Positions 24,055 to 38,378 of a stretch of 64,000 nucleotides of DNA are shown in pieces. Both the position numbers and the translations under genes were made by a program. Under the pieces are notes generated by a model that saw only the letters and a list, made by a program, of their open reading frames with translations, was not told where the DNA came from and did not search any database. The stretch is from Amblyomma americanum (lineage: Eukaryota > Arthropoda > Arachnida > Ixodida > Ixodidae), in the NCBI RefSeq assembly GCF_052857255.1, contig NW_027526503.1, positions 496,001-560,000 of the forward strand, written 5' to 3'. Position 1 is the first letter of the stretch. Every line of letters starts with the position of its first letter.

Positions 24055-26946
24055 GAGCTAAATCACAACACATCGGTTTTACAAGTATCCACGTGATACG
24101 CGTCAAAACGTTTTCTCTTATAACTGCGCGAAAAGCATGTATTCGTGCTTACTCCAACGAGACAAGCTGTTTTAGACCGAAACGAGGTAAATCACAACAC
24201 ATCGGTTTTACAAGTTTTCCTCTGATACGCGTCGAAACTTTTTCTCTTATAACTGCGTGAAAAGCATGTATTCGTGCTTAATACAACGAAACAAGCTGTT
24301 TCAGTCCGAAACGAGCTAAATCACAACACATCGGTTTTACAAGTGTTCTTCTGATACGCTTCAAAACCTTTTCTCTTATAACTGCGCGAAAAGCGTGTAT
24401 TCGTGCCTAATACAACGAAACAAGCTGTTTTAGACCGAAACGAGCTAAATCTGAACACATCGGTTTTACAAGTGTCCCTGTGACACGCGTCAAAACTTTT
24501 TCTCTCATAACTGCGTGAAAAGCATGTATTCGTGCTTAAAACAACGAAACAAGATGTTTTATACCAAAACGAGCTATATCTGAGCACATCGGTTTTACAA
24601 GTATCCACGTGATACGCGTCAAAACTTTTTCTCTTATAACTGCGCAAAAAGCATGTATTCGTGCTTAATCCAGCGAAACAAGCTGTTTTAGACCGAAACG
24701 AGCTAAATCACAACACATCGGTTTTACAAGTCTCCCTAATACGCGTCAAAACGTTTTCTTCTATAACTGCGCGAAAAGCTTGTATTCGTGCTTAAAACAT
24801 CGAAACAAGCGGTTTTAGACCGAAACGGGCTAAATCACAACACATCGGTTTTACAAGTATCCACGTGATACGCGTCAAAACTTTTTCTTTTATAATTGCG
24901 CGAAAAGCATGTATTCGTGTTTAATCCAACGAAACAAGCTGTTTTAGACCGAAACGAGGTAAATCACAACACATCGGTTTTACAAGTTTTACTCTGATAC
25001 GCGTCAAAACTTTTTCTCTTATAACTGCGCGAAAAGCATGTATTCGTGCTTAATACAACGAAACAAGCTGTTTTAGACCGAAACGAGCTAAATCACAACA
25101 CATCGGTTTTACAAGTCTCCCTAATACGCGTCAAAACGTTTTCTTCTATAACTGCGCGAAAAGCATGTATTCGTGCTTTAAACATCGAAACAAGCGGTTT
25201 TAGACCGAAATGAGGTTAATCACAACACATCGGTTTTACAACTATCCACCTGATACGCGTCAAAACTTTTTCTCTTATAAATGCGCGAAAAGCATGTATT
25301 CGTGCTTAATACAACGAAACAAGCTGTGTTAGACCGAAACGAGCTAAATCTGAACACATCGGTTTTACAAGTGTCCCTGTGACACGCGTCAAAACGTTTT
25401 CTTTTATAACTGCGCGAAAAGCATGTATTCGTGATTAATCCAACGAAACAAGCTGTTTTAGACCGAAACGAGCTAAATCACAACACATTGGTTTTACGAG
25501 TGTTCCTCTGATACGCGTCAAAACTTTTTCTCTTATAACTGCGCGAAAAGCATGTATTCGTGCTTAATACAACGAAACAAGCTGTTTTAGACCGAAACGA
25601 GCTAAATCACAACACATCGGTTTTACAAGTCTCTCTAATACGCGTCAAAACTTTTCCTTCTATAACTGCGCGAAAAGCATGTATTCGTGCATATTACAAC
25701 GAAACATGCTGTTTTAGACCGAAACGAGCTAAATCACAACACATCGGTTTTACAAGTCTCCCTAATACGCGTCAAAACGTTTTCTTCTATAACTGCGCGA
25801 AAAGCATGTATTCTTGCTTAAAACATCGAAACAAGCGGTTTTAGACCGAAACGAACTAAATCACAACACATCGGTTTTACAAGTATCCACGTGATACGCG
25901 TCAAAACTTTTTCTCTTATAACTGCGCGAAAAGCATGTATTCGTGCTTAATACAACGAAACAAGCTGTTTTAGACCGAAACGAGCTAAATCACAACACAT
26001 CGGTTTTACAAGTGTTCCTCTGATACGCGTCAAAACTTTTTCTCTTATAACTGCGCGAAAAGCATGTATTCGTGCCTAATACAACGAAACAAGCTGTTTT
26101 AGACTGAGATGAGCTAAATCTGAAAACTGTTTTACAAGTGTCCCTCTAATACGCGTCAAAACGTTTTCTTCCAGAACTGCGCGAAAAGCATGTATTCGTG
26201 ATTAATCCAACGAAACACGCTGTTTTATACCAAAACGAGCTATATCTGAACACATCGGTTTTACAAGTATCCACGTGATACGCGTCAAAACTTTTTCTCT
26301 TATAACTGCGCGAAAAGCATGTATTCGTGCTTAATCCAATGAAACAAGCTGTTTTAGACCGAAACGAGCTAAATCTGAACACATCGGTTTTACAAATGTC
26401 CTTGTGACACGCGTCAAAACTTTTTCTCTTATAACTGCGCGAAAAGCATGTATTCGTGCTTAAAACAACGAAACAAGCTGTTTTAGTCCGAGATGAGCTA
26501 AATCTGAACACATCGGTTTTACAAGTGTCCCTCTAATACGCGTGAAAACTTTTTCTTCTATAACTGCGCGAAAAGCATGTATTCGTGCTTAAAACAACGA
26601 AACAAGCTGTTTTATACCAAAATGAGCTATATCTGAACACATCGGTTTTACAAGTATCCACGTGATACGCGTAAACTTTTTCTCTTATAACTGCGCGAAA
26701 AGCATGTATTCGTGCTTAATACAACGAAACAAGCTGTATTAGACCGAAATGAGCTAAATCACAACACATCGGTTTTACAAGTCTCCCTAATACGCGTCAA
26801 AACGTTTTCTTCTATACCTGCGCGAAAAGCATGTATTCGTGCTTAAAACATCGAAACAAGTGGTTTTAGACCGAAACGAGCTAAATCACAACACATCGGT
26901 TTTACAAGTATCCACGTGATAAGCGTCAAAACGTTTTCTCTTATAA
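24055..26946 (+). repeat. Higher-order segment, copy 4
   Basis: It aligns to 2318-5080 at 21,737 bp, then 21,864-21,865 bp after the 127-bp monomer missing from copy 1. Private features include gctttaaacatcg (25175) with gaaatgaggttaat (25207), cacgctg (26216) and cgcgtgaaaac (26539). All four private changes are also present near 54542, 54574, 55583 and 55906, so this copy is the closest relative of the 54-57 kb region. Confidence 0.85.
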
Positions 26947-29900
26947 CTGCGCGAAAAGCATGTATTCGTGCTTAAAACAACGAAACAAGCTGTTTTAGAC
27001 CGAGATGAGCTAAATCTGAACACATCGGTTTTACAACTGTCCCTCTAATACGCGTCAAAACTTTTTCTTCTATAACTGCGCGAAAAGCATGTATTCGTGC
27101 TTAAAACAACGAAACAAGCTGTTTTGTACCAAACGAGCTATATCTGAACACATCGGTTTTACAAGTATCCACGTGATACGCAACTTTTTCTCTTATACTG
27201 CGCGAAAAGCATGTATTCGTGCTTAATACAACGAAACAAGCTGTTTTAGATCGAAACGAGCTAAATCTGAACACATCGGTTTTACAAGTGTCCCTGTGAC
27301 ACGCGTCAAAAATTTTTCTCTCATAACTGCGTGAAAAGCATGTATTCTTGCTTAATACAACGAAACAAGCTGTTTTAGACCGAAACGAGCTAAATCTGAA
27401 CACATCGGTTTTACAAGTGCCCATGTGTTACGCGTCAAAACGTTTTCTTCTATAACTGCGCGAAAAGCATGTATTCGTGCTTAAAACATCGAAACAAGCG
27501 GTTTTAGACCGAAACGAGCTAAATCTGAACACATCGGTTTTACATGTGTCCCGGTGACACGCGTCAAAACTTTTTCTCTTATAGCAGCGCGAAAAGCATG
27601 TATTCGTGCTTAAAACAACGAAACAAGCTGTTTTAGTCCGAAACGAGCTAAATCACAACACATCGGTTTTACAAGTGTTCCTCTGATACGCGTCAAAACT
27701 TTTTCTCTTATAACTGCGCGAAAAGCATGTATTCGTGCTTAAAACAACCAAACAAGCTGTTTTAAACCGAGATGAGCGAAATCTGAACACATCGGTTTTA
27801 CAAGTGTCCCTCTAATACGCGTCAAAACTTTTTCTTCTATAACTGCGCGAAAAGCATGTATTCGTGCTTAAAACAACGAAACAAGCTGTTTTATACCAAA
27901 ACGAGCTATATCTGAACACATCGGTTTTACAAGTATCCACGTGATACGCGTCAAAACTTTTTCTCTTATAACTGCGCGAAAAGCATGTATTCGTGCTTAC
28001 TCCAACGAGACAAGCTGTTTTAGACCGAAACGAGGTAAATCACAACACATCGGTTTTGCAAGTTTTCCTCTGATACGCGTCAAAACTTTTTCTCTTATAA
28101 CTGCGTGAAAAGCATATATTCGTGCTTAATACAACGAAACAAGCTGTTTTAGTCTGAAACGAGCTAAATCACAACACATCGGTTTTACAAGTGTTCCTCT
28201 GATACGCGTCAAAACCTTTTCTCTTATACCTGCGCGAAAAGGATGTATTCTTGCATAAAACAACGAAACAAGCTGTTTTAGACCGAGATGAGCTAAATCT
28301 GAACATATCGGTTTTACAAGTGTCCCTCTAATACGCGTCAAAACTTTTTCTTCTATAACTGCGCGAAAAGCATGTATTCGTGCTTAAAACAACGAAACAA
28401 GCTGTTTTATACCAAAACGAGCTATATCTGAACACATCGGTTTTACAAGTATCCACGTGATACGCGTCAAAACGTTTTCTCTTATAACTGCGCGAAAAGC
28501 ATGTATTCGTGCTTACTCCAACGAGACAAGCTGTTTTAGACCGAAACGAGGTAAATCACAACACATCGGTTTTACAAGTTTTCCTCTGATACGCGTCAAA
28601 ACTTTTTCTCTTATAACTGCGCGAAAAGCATGTATTCGTGCTTACTCCAACGAGACAAGCTGTTTTAGACCGAAACGAGGTAAATCACAACACATCGGTT
28701 TTACAAGTTTTCCTCTGATACGCGTCAAAACTTTTTCTCCTATAACTGCGTGAAAAGCATGTATTCGTGCTTAATACAACGAAACAAGCTGTTTTAGTCC
28801 GAAACGAGCTAAATCACAACACATCGGTTTTACAAGTGTTCTTCTGATACGCGTCAAAACCTTTTCTCTTATAACTGCGCGAAAAGCGTTTATTCGTGCT
28901 TAATACAACGAAACAAGCTGTTTTAGACCGAAACGAGCTAAATCTGAACTGATCGGTTTTACAAGTGTCCCTGTGACACGCGTCAAAACTTTTTCTCATA
29001 ACTGCGTGAAAAGCATGTATTCGTGCTTAAAACAACGAAACAAGATGTTTTATACCAAAACGAGCTATATCTGAGCACATCGGTTTTACAAGTATCCACG
29101 TGATACGCGTCAAAACTTTTTCTCTTATAACTGCGCAAAAAGCATGTATTCGTGCTTAATCCAACGAAACAAGCTGTTTTAGACCGAAACGAGGTAAATC
29201 ACAACACATCGGTTTTACAAGTCTCCCTAATAGGCGTCAAAACGTTTTCTTCTATAACTGCGCGAAAAGCATGTATTCGTGCTTAAAACATCGAAACAAG
29301 CGGTTTTAGACCGAAACGGGCTAAATCACAACACCGGTTTTACAAGTATCCACGTGATACGCGTCTAAACTTTTTCTTTTATAATTGCGCGAAAAGCATG
29401 TATTTGTGTTTAATCCAACGAAACAAGCTGTTTTAGACCGAAACGAGGTAAATCACAACACATCGGTTTTACAAGTTTTACTCTGATACGCGTCAACTTT
29501 TTCTCTTATAACTGCGCGAAAAGCATGTATTCGTGCTTAATACAACGAAACAAGCTGTTTTAGACCGAAACGAGCTAAATCACAACACATCGGTTTTACA
29601 AGTCTCCCTAATACGCGTCAAAACGTTTTCTTCTATAACTGCGCGAAAAGCATGTATTCGTGCTTAAAACATTGAAACAAGCGGTTTTAGACCGAAATGA
29701 GCTAAATCACAACACATCGGTTTTACAAGTATCCACCTGATACGCTTCAAAACTTTTTCTCTTATAAATGTGCGAAAAGCATGTATTCGTGCTTAATACA
29801 ACGAAACAAGCTGTGTTAGACCGAAACGAGCTAAATCTGAACACATCGGTTTTACAAGTGTCCCTGTGACACGCGTCAAAACGTTTTCTCTTATAACTGC

Positions 29901-30199
29901 GAGAAAAGCATGTATTCGTGATTAATCCAACGAAACAAGCTGTTTTAGACCGAAACGAGCTAAATCACAACACATTGGTTTTACGAGTGTTCCTCTGATA
30001 CGCGTCAAAACTTTTTCTCTTATAACTGCGCGAAAAGCATGTATTCGTGCTTAATACAACAAAACAAGCTGTTTTAGTCCGAAACGAGCTAAATCACAAC
30101 ACATCGGTTTTACAAGTGTTCCTCTGATACGCGTCAAAACGTTTTCTTCTATAACTGCGCGAAAAGCATGTATTCGTGCTTAAAACAACGAAACAAGCT

Positions 30200-33000
30200 G
30201 TTTTAGATCGAAACGAGCTAAATCTGAACACATCGGTTTTACAAGTGTCCCTGTGACACGCGTCAAAAATTTTTCGCTCATAACTGCGTGAAAAGCATGT
30301 ATTCTTGCTTTATACAACGAAACAAGCTGTTTTAGACCGAAACGAGCTAAATCTGAACACATCGGTTTTACAAGTGCCCATGTGATACGCGTCAAAACTT
30401 TTTCTCTTATGAATGCGCGAAAAGCATGTATTCGTGCTTAATACAACGAAACAAGCTGTGTTAGACCGAAACGAGCTAAATCTGAACACATCGGTTTTAC
30501 ATGTGTCCCTGTGACACGCGTCAAAACTTTTTCTCTTATAACAGCGCGAAAAGCATGTATTCTTGCTTAATACAACGAAACAAGTTGTTTTAGACCGAAA
30601 CGAGCTAAATCACAAAACATCGGTTTTACAAGTGTCCCTCTAATACGCGTCAAAACTTTTTCTTCTATAACTGCGCGAAAAGCATGTATTCGTGCTTAAA
30701 ACAACGAAACAAGCTGTTTTATACCAAAACGAGCTCTATCTGAACACATCGGTTTTACAAGTATCCACGTGATAAGCGTCAAAACTTTCTCTTATAACTG
30801 CGCGAAAAGCATGTATTTGTGCTTACTCCAACGAGACAAGCTGTTTTACCCGAAACGAGGTAAATCACAACACATCGGTTTTACAAGTTTTCCTCTGATA
30901 CGCGTCAAAACTTTTTCTCTTATAACTGCGCGAAAAGCATGTATTCGTGTTTAATACAACGAAACAAGCTGTTTTAGACCGAAACAAGCTAAATCACAAC
31001 ACATCGGTTTTACAAGTCTCCCTAATACGCGTCAAAACGTTTTCTTCTATAACTGCGCGAAAAGCATGTATTCGTGCTTAAAACATCGAAACAAGCGGTT
31101 TTAGACCGAAACGAACTAAATCACAACACATCGGTTTTACAAGTATCCACGTGATACGCGTCAAAACTTTTTCTCTTATAATTGCGCGAAAAGCATGTAT
31201 TCCTGCTTAATCCAACGAAACAAGCTGTTTTAGACCGAAACGAGGTAAATCACAACACATCGGTTTTACAAGTTTTCCTCTGATACGCGTCAAAACTTTT
31301 TCTCTTATAACTGCGCGAAAAGCATGTATTCGTGCTTAATACAACGAAACAAGCTGTTTTAGACTGAAACGAGCTAAATCACAACACATCGGTTTTACAA
31401 GTATCCACGTGATACGCGTCAAAACTTTTTCTCTTATAATTGCGCGAAAAGCATGTATTCGTGCTTAATCCAACGAAACAAGCTGTTTTAGACCGAAACG
31501 AGCTAAATCTGAACACATCGGTTTTACAAGTGCCCATGTGATACGCGTCAAAACTTTTTCTCTTATGAATGCGCAAAAAGCATGTATTCGTGCTTAATAC
31601 AACGAAACAAGCTGTGTTAGACCGAAACGAGCTAAATCTGAACACATCGGTTTTACATGTGTCCCTGTGACACGCGTCAAAACTTTTTCTCTTATAACAG
31701 CGCGAAAAGCATATATTCTTGCTTAATACAACGAAACAAGCTGTTTTATACCAAAACGAGCTATATCTGAACACATCGGTTTTACAAGTATCCACGTGAT
31801 ACGCGTCAAAACTTTCTCTTATAACTGCGCGAAAAGCATGTATTTGTGCTTACTCCAACGAGACAAGCTGTTTTACCCGAAACGAGGTAAATCACAACAC
31901 ATCGGTTTTACAAGTTTTCCTCTGATACGCGTCAAAACTTTTTCTCTTATAACTGCGCGAAAAGCATGTATTCGTGCTTAATACAACGAAAAAAGCTGTT
32001 TTAGACCGAAACGAGCTAAATCACAACACATCGGTTTTACAAGTCTCCCTAATACGCGTCAAAACGTTTTCTTCTATAACTGCGCGAAAAGCATGTATTC
32101 GTGCTTAAAACATCGAAACAAGCGGTTTTAGACCGAAACGAACTAAATCACAACACATCGGTTTTACAAGTATCCACGTGATACGCGTCAAAACTTTTTC
32201 TCTTATAATTGCGCGAAAAGCATGTATTCCTGCTTAATCCAACGAAACAAGCTGTTTTAGACCGAAACGAGGTAAATCACAACACATCGGTTTTACAAGT
32301 TTTCCTCTGATACTCGTCAAAACTTTTTCTCTTATAACTGCGCGAAAAGCATGTATTCGTGCTTAATACAACGAAACAAGCTGTTTTAGACCGAAACAAG
32401 CTAAATCACAACACATCGGTTTTACAAGTGTTCCCCTGATACGCGTCTAAACTTTTTCTCTTATAACTGCGCGAAAAGCATGTATTCGTGCTTAAAACAA
32501 CGAAACAAGCTGTTTTAGATCGAAACGAGCTAAATCTGAACACATCGGTTTTACAAGTGTCCCTGTGACACGCGTCAAAAATTTTTCGCTCATAACTGCG
32601 TGAAAAGCATGTATTCTTGCTTAATACAACGAAACAAGCTGTTTTAGACCGAAACGAGCTAAATCTGAACACATCGGTTTTACAAGTGCCCATGTGATAC
32701 GCGTCAAAACTTTTTCTCTTATGAATGCGCGAAAAGCATGTATTCGTGCTTAATACAACGAAACAAGCTGTGTTAGACCGAAACGAGCTAAATCTGAACA
32801 CATCGGTTTTACATGTGTCCCTGTGACACGCGTCAAAACTTTTTCTCTTATAACAGCGCGAAAAGCATGTATTCTTGCTTAATACAACGAAACAAGTTGT
32901 TTTAGACCGAAACGAGCTAAATCACAAAACATCGGTTTTACAAGTGTCCCTCTAATACGCGTCAAAACTTTTTCTTCTATAACTGCGAGAAAAGCATGTA
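30200..33000 (+). repeat. Tandem 9-monomer expansion, three partial copies (period ~1,156 bp)
   Basis: The rare linker caagtgcccatgtgat followed by cttatgaatgcg recurs with gccca at 30375, 31532 and 32688. The following cttataacagcgc recurs with acag at 30541, 31697 and 32853, steps of 1,156 each. In the second copy one monomer is missing after 31730, so later markers (aaaactttctc with gtatttgtgc; tttcctgc at 31199 and 32226) lie 1,027 bp apart. The first and third copies also share tagatcg with atttttcgctcat (30204 and 32516). The related region at 59.1-59.8 kb has only one such unit. Confidence 0.84.
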
Positions 33001-33042
33001 TTCGTGCTTAAAACAACGAAACAAGCTGTTTTACACCAAAAC

Positions 33043-33152
33043 GAGCTATATCTGAACACATCGGTTTTACAAGTATCCACGTGATACGCGTCAAAACTTT
33101 TTCTCTTATAAATGCGCTTAATACAACGAAACAAGCTGTTTTAAACCGAAAC
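33043..33152 (+). repeat. Truncated 110-bp monomer (19-bp internal deletion)
   Basis: The usual tgcgc-gaaaagcatgtattcgtgc-ttaatac is reduced to tgcgcttaatac, with the junction at 33117/33118. The deleted 19 bp ends in gc, and gc also precedes the deletion, so the breakpoint has 2 bp of microhomology. The same junction occurs at 60039/60040, exactly 26,922 bp away, showing that the deletion arose once and was then copied with the segment. Confidence 0.92.
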
Positions 33153-35174
33153 GAGCTAAATCACAACACATTGGTTTTACGAGCGTTCCTCTGATACGCG
33201 TCAAAACTTTTTCTCTTATAACTGCGCGAAAAGCATGTATTCGTGCTTAATACAACGAAACAAGCTGTTTTAGACCGAAACAAGCTAAATCACAACACAT
33301 CGGTTTTACAAGTTTTCCTCTGATAGGCGTCAAAACTTTTTCTCTTATAACTGCGCGAAAAGCATGTATTTGTGCTTAAAACATCGAAACAAGCGGTTTT
33401 AGACCGAAACGAGCTAAATCACAACACATCGGTTTTACAAGTCTCTCTAATACGCGTCAAAACTTTTTCTTCTATAACTGCGCGAAACGCATCTATTCGT
33501 GCTTAAAACAACGAAACAAGCTGTTTTAGATCGAAACGGGCTAAATCTGAACACATCGGTTTTACAAGTGTCCCTGTGACACGCGTCAAAAATTTTTCTC
33601 TCATAACTGCGTGAAAAGCATGTATCCTTGCTTAATACAACGAAACAAGCTGTTTTAGACCGAAACGAGCTAAATCTGAACACATCGGTTTTACAAGTGC
33701 CCATGTGATACGCGTCAAAACGTTTTCTTCTATAACTGCGCGAAAAGCATGTATTCGTGCTTAAAACATCGAAACAAGCGGTTTTAGACCGAAACGAGCT
33801 AAATCTGAACACATCGGTTTTACGTGTGTTCCTGTGACACGCGTCAAAACTTTTTCTCTTATAGCAGCGCGAAAAGCATGTATTCTTGCTTAATACAACG
33901 AAACAAGTTGTTTTAGACCGAAACGAGCTAAATCACAACACATCGGTTTTACAAGTGTTCCCCTGACACGCGTCAAAACCTTTTCTCTTATAGCAGCGCG
34001 AAAAGCATGTATTCTTGCTTAATACAACGAAACAAGTTGTTTTAGACCGAAACGAGCTAAATCACAACACATCGGTTTTACAAGTGTTCCCCTGATACGC
34101 GTCTAAACTTTTTCTCTTATAACTGCGCGAAAAGCATGTATTCGTGCTTAAAACAACCAAACAAGCTGTTTTAGACCGAGATGAGCTAAATCTGAACACA
34201 TCGGTTTTACAAGTGTCCCTCTAATACGCGTCAAAACTTTTTCTTCTATAACTGCGCGAAAAGCATGTATGCGTGCTTAAAACAACGAAACAAGCTGTTT
34301 TATACCAAAACGAGCTATATCTGAACACATCGGTTTTACAAGTATCCACGTGATACGCGTCAAAACTTTTTCTCTTATAACTGCGCGAAAAGCATGTGTT
34401 CGTGCTTACTCCAACGAGACAAGCTGTTTTAGACCGAAACGAGGTAAATCACAACACATCGGTTTTACAAGTTTTCCTCTGATACGCGTCAAAACTTTTT
34501 CTCTTGTAACTGCGTGAAAAGCATGTATTCGTGCTTAATCCAACGAAACAAGCTGTTTTAGACCGAAACGAGGTAAATCACAACACATCGGTTTTACAAG
34601 TCTCCCTAATACGCGTCAAAACGTTTTCTTCTATAACTGCGCGAAAAGCATGTATTCGTGCTTAAAACATCGAAGCAAGCGGTTTTAGACCGAAACGGGC
34701 TAAATCACAACACATCGGTTTTACAAGTATCCACGTGATACGCGTCAAAACTTTTTCTTTTATAATTGCGCGAAAAGCATGTATTCGTGTTTAATCCAAC
34801 GAAACAAGCTGTTTTAGACCGAAACGAGGTAAATCACAACACATCGGTTTTACAAGTTTTACTCTGATACGCGTCAAAACTTTTTCTCATATAACTGCGC
34901 GAAAAGCATGTATGCGTGCTTAAAACAACGAAACAAGCTGTTTTATACCAAAACGAGCTATATCTGAACACATCGGTTTTACAAGTATCCACGTGATACG
35001 CGTCAAAACTTTTTCTCTTATAACTGCGCGAAAAGCATGTGTTCGTGCTTACTCCAACGAGACAAGCTGTTTTAGACCGAAACGAGGTAAATCACAACAC
35101 ATCGGTTTTACAAGTTTTCCTCTGATACGCGTCAAAACTTTTTCTCTTGTAACTGCGTGAAAAGCATGTATTCG

Positions 35175-38100
35175 TGCTTAATCCAACGAAACAAGCTGTT
35201 TTAGACCGAAACGAGCTAAATCACAACACATCAGTTTTACAAGTCTCCCTAATACGCGACAAAACGTTTTCTTCTATAACTGCGCGAAAAGCATGTATTC
35301 GTGCTTAAAACATCGAAACAAGCGGTTTTAGACCGATATGAGCTTAATCACAACACATCGGTTTTACAAGTATCCACCTGATACGCGTCAAAACTTTTTC
35401 TCTTATAAATGCGCGAAAAGCATGTATTCGTGCTTAATACAACGAAACAAGCTGTGTTAGACCGAAAGGAGCTAAATCTGAACACATCGGTTTTACAAGT
35501 GTCCCTGTGACACGCGTCAAAACGTTTTCTTTTATAACTGCGCGAAAAGCATGTATTCGTGATTATTCCAACGAAACAAGCTGTTTTAGACCGAAACGAG
35601 CTAAATCACAACACATTGGTTTTACGAGTGTTCCTCTGATACGCGTCAAAACTTTTTCTCTTATAACTGCGCGAAAAGCATGTATTCGTGCTTAATACAA
35701 CGAAACAAGCTGTTTTAGACCGAAACGAGCTAAATCACAACACATCGGTTTTACAAGTCTAATACGCGTCAAAACTTTTCCTTCTATAACTGCGCGAAAA
35801 GCATGTATTCGTGCATAATACAACGAAACAAGCTGTTTTAGACCGAAACGAGCTAAATCACAACACATCGGTTTTACAAGTGTTCCTCTGATACGCGTCA
35901 AAACTTTTTCTCTTATAACTGCGCGAAAAGCATGTATTCGTGCCTAATACAACGAAACAAGCTGTTTTAGACTGAGATGAGCTAAATCTGAAAACTGTTT
36001 TACAAGTTTCCCTCTAATACGCGTCAAAACATTTTCTTCTAAAAAAGCGCGAAAAGCATGTATTCGTGATTAATCCAACGAAACAAGCTGTTTTATACCA
36101 AAACGAGCTATATCTGAACACATCGGTTTTACAAGTATCCACGTGATACGCGTCAAAACTTTTTCTCTTATAACTGCGCGAAAAGCATGTATTCGTGCTT
36201 AATCCAACGAAACAAGCTGTTTTAGACCGAAACAAGCTAAATCTGAACACATCGGTTTTACAAATGTCCTTGTAACACGCGTCAAAACTTTTTCTCTTAT
36301 AACTGCGCGAAAAGCATGTATTCGTGCTTAAAACAACGAAACAAGCTGTTTTAGACCGAGATGAGCTAAATCTGAACACATCGGTTTTACAAGTGTCCCT
36401 CTAATACGCGTCAAAACTTTTTCATCTATAACTGCGCGAAAAGCATGTATTCGTGCTTAATACAACGAAACAAGCTGTTTTAGACCGAAACGAGCTAAAT
36501 CACAACACATCGGTTTTACAAGTCTCCCTAATACGCGTCAAAACGTTTTCTTCTATACCTGCGCGAAAAGCATGTATTCGTGCTTAAAACATCGAAACAA
36601 GTGGTTTTAGACCGAAACGAGCTAAATCACAACACATCGGTTTTACAAGTATCCACGTGATACGCGTCAAAACGTTTTCTCTTATAAATGCGCGAAGAGC
36701 ATGTATTCTTGCTTAATACAACGAAGCAAGTTGTTTTAGACCGAAACGAGCTATATCTGAAAACATCGGTTTTACAAGTATCCACATGATACTCGTCAAA
36801 ACTTTTTCTCTTATAACTGCGCGAAAAGCATGTATTCTTGCTTAAAACAACGAAACAAGCTGTTTTAGTCCGAAACGAGCTAAATCACAACACATCGGTT
36901 TTACAAGTGTTCCTCTGATACGCGTCAAAACGTTTTCTCTTATAACTGCGCGAAAAGCATGTATTCGTGCTTAAAACAACGAAACAAGCTGTTTTAGACC
37001 GAGATGAGCTAAATCTGAACACATCGGTTTTACAACTGTCCCTCTAATACGTGTCAAAACTTTTCCTTCTATAACTGCGCGAAAAGCATGTATTCGTGCT
37101 TAAAACAACGAAACAAGCTGTTTTGTACCAAAACGAGCTATATCTGAACACATCGGTTTTACAAGTATCCACGTGATACGCAACTTTTTCTCTTATACTG
37201 CGCGAAAAGCATGTATTCGTGCTTAATACAACGAAACAAGCTGTTTTAGATCGAAACGAGCTAAATCTGAACACATCGGTTTTACAAGTGTCCCTGTGAC
37301 ACGCGTCAAAAATTTTTCTCTTATAACTGCGTGAAAAGCATGTATTCTTGCTTAATACAACAAAACAAGCTGTTTTAGACCGAAACGAGCTAAATCTGAA
37401 CACATCGGTTTTACAAGTGCCCATGTGATACGCGTCAAAACGTTTTCTTCTATAACTGCGCGAAAAGCATGTATTCGTGCTTAAAACATCGAAACAAGCG
37501 GTTTTATACCGAAACGAACTAAATCACAACACATCGGTTTTACAAGTATTCACGTGATACGCGTCAAAACGTTTTCTCTTATAAATGCGCGAAAAGCATG
37601 TATTCGTGCTTAATACTACGAAACAAGCTGTGTTAGACCGAAACAAGCTAAATCTGAACACATCGGTTTTACAAGTGTAACTGTGATACGCGTCAAAACT
37701 TTTTCTCTTATAACAGCGCGAAAAGCATGTATTCTTGCTTAATACAACGAAACAAGTTGTTTTAGACCGAAACGAGCTAAATCACAACACATCGGTTTTA
37801 CAAGTGTTCCCCTGATACGCGTCTAAACTTTTTCTCTTATAACTGCGCGAAAAGCCTGTATTCGTGCTTAAAACAACGAAACAAGCTGTTTTAGTCCGAA
37901 ACGAGCTAAATCACAACACATCGGTTTTACAAGTGTTCCTCTGATACGCGTCAAAACTTTTTCTCTTATAACTGCGCGAAAAGCATGTATTCGTGCTTAA
38001 AACAACCAAACAAGCTGTTTTAGACCGAGATGAGCGAAATCTGAACACATCGGTTTTACAAGTCTCTCTAATACGCGTCAAAACTTTTTCTTCTATAACT

Positions 38101-38378
38101 GCGCGAAAAGCATGTATTCGTGCTTAAAACAACGAAACAAGCTGTTTTATACCAAAACGAGCTATATCTGAACACATCGGTTTTACAAGTATCCACGTGA
38201 TACGCGTCAAAACTTTTTCTTTTATAATTGCGCGAAAAGCATGTATTCGTGTTTAATCCAACGAAACAAGCTGTTTTAGACCGAAACGAGGTAAATCACA
38301 ACACATCGGTTTTACAAGTTTTACTCTGATACGCGTCAAAACTTTTTCTCTTATAACTGCGCGAAAAGCATGTATTCG
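35175..38378 (+). repeat. 25-monomer higher-order repeat, copy A (~3,204 bp)
   Basis: This is the first of three consecutive copies. Markers are acatcagttttac (near 35227), tgattattccaacg (near 35562), the shortened aagtctaatacg linker (35755), cttctaaaaaagcgcg (36036), gaagagc with acgaagcaag (36694-36729), tacgcaact (37176), taatactacg (37611) and gcctgtattcg (near 37854). The distance to copy B is 3,204 bp for the left markers and to copy C 5,765 bp for all markers to about 38219. A private change, cgcgacaaaacg near 35257, removes the MluI site in this copy only. Confidence 0.88.

Larger units (their letters stand above)
25066..34690 (+). repeat. Large segmental duplication within the satellite, left copy
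   Basis: It corresponds to 54433-61612. The offset is 29,367 bp at gaggttaat (25212), cacgctg and cgtgaaaac. It becomes 28,981 bp from about 28126, where a 3-monomer difference intervenes, and 26,922 bp from about 33040 after a 16-monomer difference. Shared private marks include aataggcgtc with aacaccggtttt (29227-29340), the 110-bp deleted monomer (33043), gtatgcgtgc (near 34269) and gtgttcgtgc (near 34397). The left copy is longer because of the 9-monomer expansion near 30.2-33.0 kb. Confidence 0.88.
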
